A stretch of 64,000 nt of DNA from Streptomyces harbinensis. GTDB lineage: Bacteria; Actinomycetota; Actinomycetes; Streptomycetales; Streptomycetaceae. Location of the stretch: NCBI RefSeq assembly GCF_900116145.1, contig NZ_FPAB01000004.1, positions 631,635 through 695,634 on the forward strand, read 5' to 3'. Positions 63,101 through 64,000 of the stretch are shown here, piece by piece. The position numbers were made by a program, and so were the translations under genes. Position 1 is the first letter of the stretch. Each line of letters begins with the position of its first letter. Under the pieces are notes generated by a model. The model made no database searches, was not told the DNA's origin, and saw only the letters and a list, made by a program, of their open reading frames with translations.

Positions 63101-64000
63101 TCAGCCATCGAGCAGTCCCTTCTCCTGGAGATAACTCCCGGCCACGTCCGCCGCCTTGAGCCGTTCGGCGTCCACCTGGCGGTTCAGTTCGACGAGGTCG
63201 TCGGTGGTGAGGGTGGCGGTGAGCCGGTTCAGCGTGTCGGTGATCTTCCGGTCGTCACCGATGCCGGAGTGCAGCACGGGCAGCAGATTGTCGGCGAGTT
63301 GGAGGTTCTGGTCGTCCTCCAGCAGCACCAGGCCGAACTCGTCCAGGGTGCCGTCGGTGGTGGAGACCAGGACGAGATCGTCGGTGCCGTCCTTGACCGC
63401 CTGCTTGGCCTGGACGGTGCCGACACCCTTGGGGTCTATCCCGGTGATGTCGATGCCGTAGACCTCTTCGAGGCCCGGCTGGCAGAACGGACGTTCTGGG
63501 CATTCATCGCCGGCCGCCAGCTTGATCGGCAGTCCGGAGGCGCCGAGGTCGGAGAGGGTGGTCAGCCCGTGCTCCTCGGCGAACTCGGCGGTGACGGCGA
63601 AGGCGTTCTGGTTGACGGCGTCGCCCGCGTTCAGCACGGTCAGCCCGCGCGGGGTGGCGAGTTCCCGCAGCGCCTCCACGGTGGCCACCGGGTCGGCGGA
63701 GGCGACCAGCGGGGCGTCCTCGCCGTTGACCCGGGCGTTGAGGAACTCGGTGAGGGTGGCGGCGTACTCGGGCACGATGTCGATCGAGCCCTTCTCCAGC
63801 TCCGGCGCGTACAGTTCGCGGCTCTGCACCGTGATGACCTCGGTGGTGTAGCCGGCGTCGGTCAGCAGCTGGGAGTACAGCTCGGCCATGATGGTGGCCT
63901 CGGTGAAGTCACCGCCGCCGATGGTGAGGGTGCCGGTGGACGCGCCGCCGTCCTGCTCGCCGCCGTCGCCTCCCCCGGATTCCAGGCTGTCGCCGCCGCA
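63101..64000 (-). CDS. Glycine betaine/osmoprotectant ABC substrate-binding lipoprotein (partial)
   Basis: The 300 visible codons begin with CGGDSLESGGG, apparently the lipobox cysteine and linker, so only the signal peptide is missing beyond the window end. The OpuAC-type domain follows: LTIGGGDFTEATIMAELYSQ, TVQSRELYAPELEKGSIDIV with VPEYAATLTEFLN, and the C-terminal hinge ADNLLPVLHSGIG. It would capture glycine betaine, choline or carnitine for an ABC importer whose other genes should lie outside the window on this strand. Confidence 0.9.
   Translation of the reverse strand, partial: CGGDSLESGGGDGGEQDGGASTGTLTIGGGDFTEATIMAELYSQLLTDAGYTTEVITVQSRELYAPELEKGSIDIVPEYAATLTEFLNARVNGEDAPLVASADPVATVEALRELATPRGLTVLNAGDAVNQNAFAVTAEFAEEHGLTTLSDLGASGLPIKLAAGDECPERPFCQPGLEEVYGIDITGIDPKGVGTVQAKQAVKDGTDDLVLVSTTDGTLDEFGLVLLEDDQNLQLADNLLPVLHSGIGDDRKITDTLNRLTATLTTDDLVELNRQVDAERLKAADVAGSYLQEKGLLDG

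Overview
The window looks like a chromosomal segment of a Streptomyces-type actinomycete. It has very high GC, third-position GC bias, frequent GTG and some TTG starts, many 4-base (ATGA or GTGA) start/stop overlaps, and families typical of the group: a SigB/F/G-type sigma factor, a DUF5753 XRE regulator with a DUF397 protein, a DUF2342 metalloprotease and a ThrE exporter. The run ppa, dacB, DUF2342, tilS, hpt, ftsH, folE at 53.6-61.7 kb is a conserved core block. I see no tRNA, rRNA, insertion sequence, phage gene or CRISPR array.

Layout. 0-3.4 kb: the 3' end of a WD40-like protein and a SNF2 helicase. 3.3-8.0 kb: a zinc ABC importer (AztA divergent from AztB, then an AztD-like protein, AztC, and a second AztD-like protein) around a Zur-type operator. 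8.1-12.5 kb: a double Nudix protein, an ABC exporter, a membrane-anchored Mrr-like nuclease and a small partner. 12.5-24.2 kb: regulator-plus-target pairs (TetR/FBP, P450, SDR/TetR, MarR/MFS, aldo-keto reductase, FAH-fold hydrolase, DrrAB-type ABC/PadR, DUF5753 XRE). 24.4-28.5 kb: an ATPase, DinB, two tandem paralogous membrane-anchored proteins and a DUF397 protein.

28.6-31.1 kb is a zinc-starvation ribosomal cluster: cysteine-poor S18, L31 and L33 with a COG0523 protein on one strand, and L28 and S14 on the other, around a second Zur-type operator. The 3.97 kb and 30.5 kb operators are alike, so zinc uptake and ribosomal zinc sparing are probably switched on together. 31.2-35.4 kb carries secreted or lipidated proteins and a calpain-family cysteine protease next to a WXG100-like protein, which suggests a type VII secreted effector module.

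35.5-49.2 kb is mixed: DUF3048 lipoprotein, MreB-like protein, two CrcB fluoride channels around a DUF190 protein, M23 peptidase, an AAC(2')-I-like acetyltransferase, dihydrolipoyl dehydrogenase, sigma factor, MarP-like protease and others. 49.2-50.6 kb is an ECF41 sigma factor followed by its typical AhpD-like target with a recognisable ECF41 promoter. 50.7-62.1 kb holds DUF368, ThrE and the core block. The window closes in a glycine-betaine-type binding lipoprotein whose signal peptide lies outside it. Promoters with a -10-like hexamer only 6-9 bases before the start codon recur, implying many leaderless transcripts.
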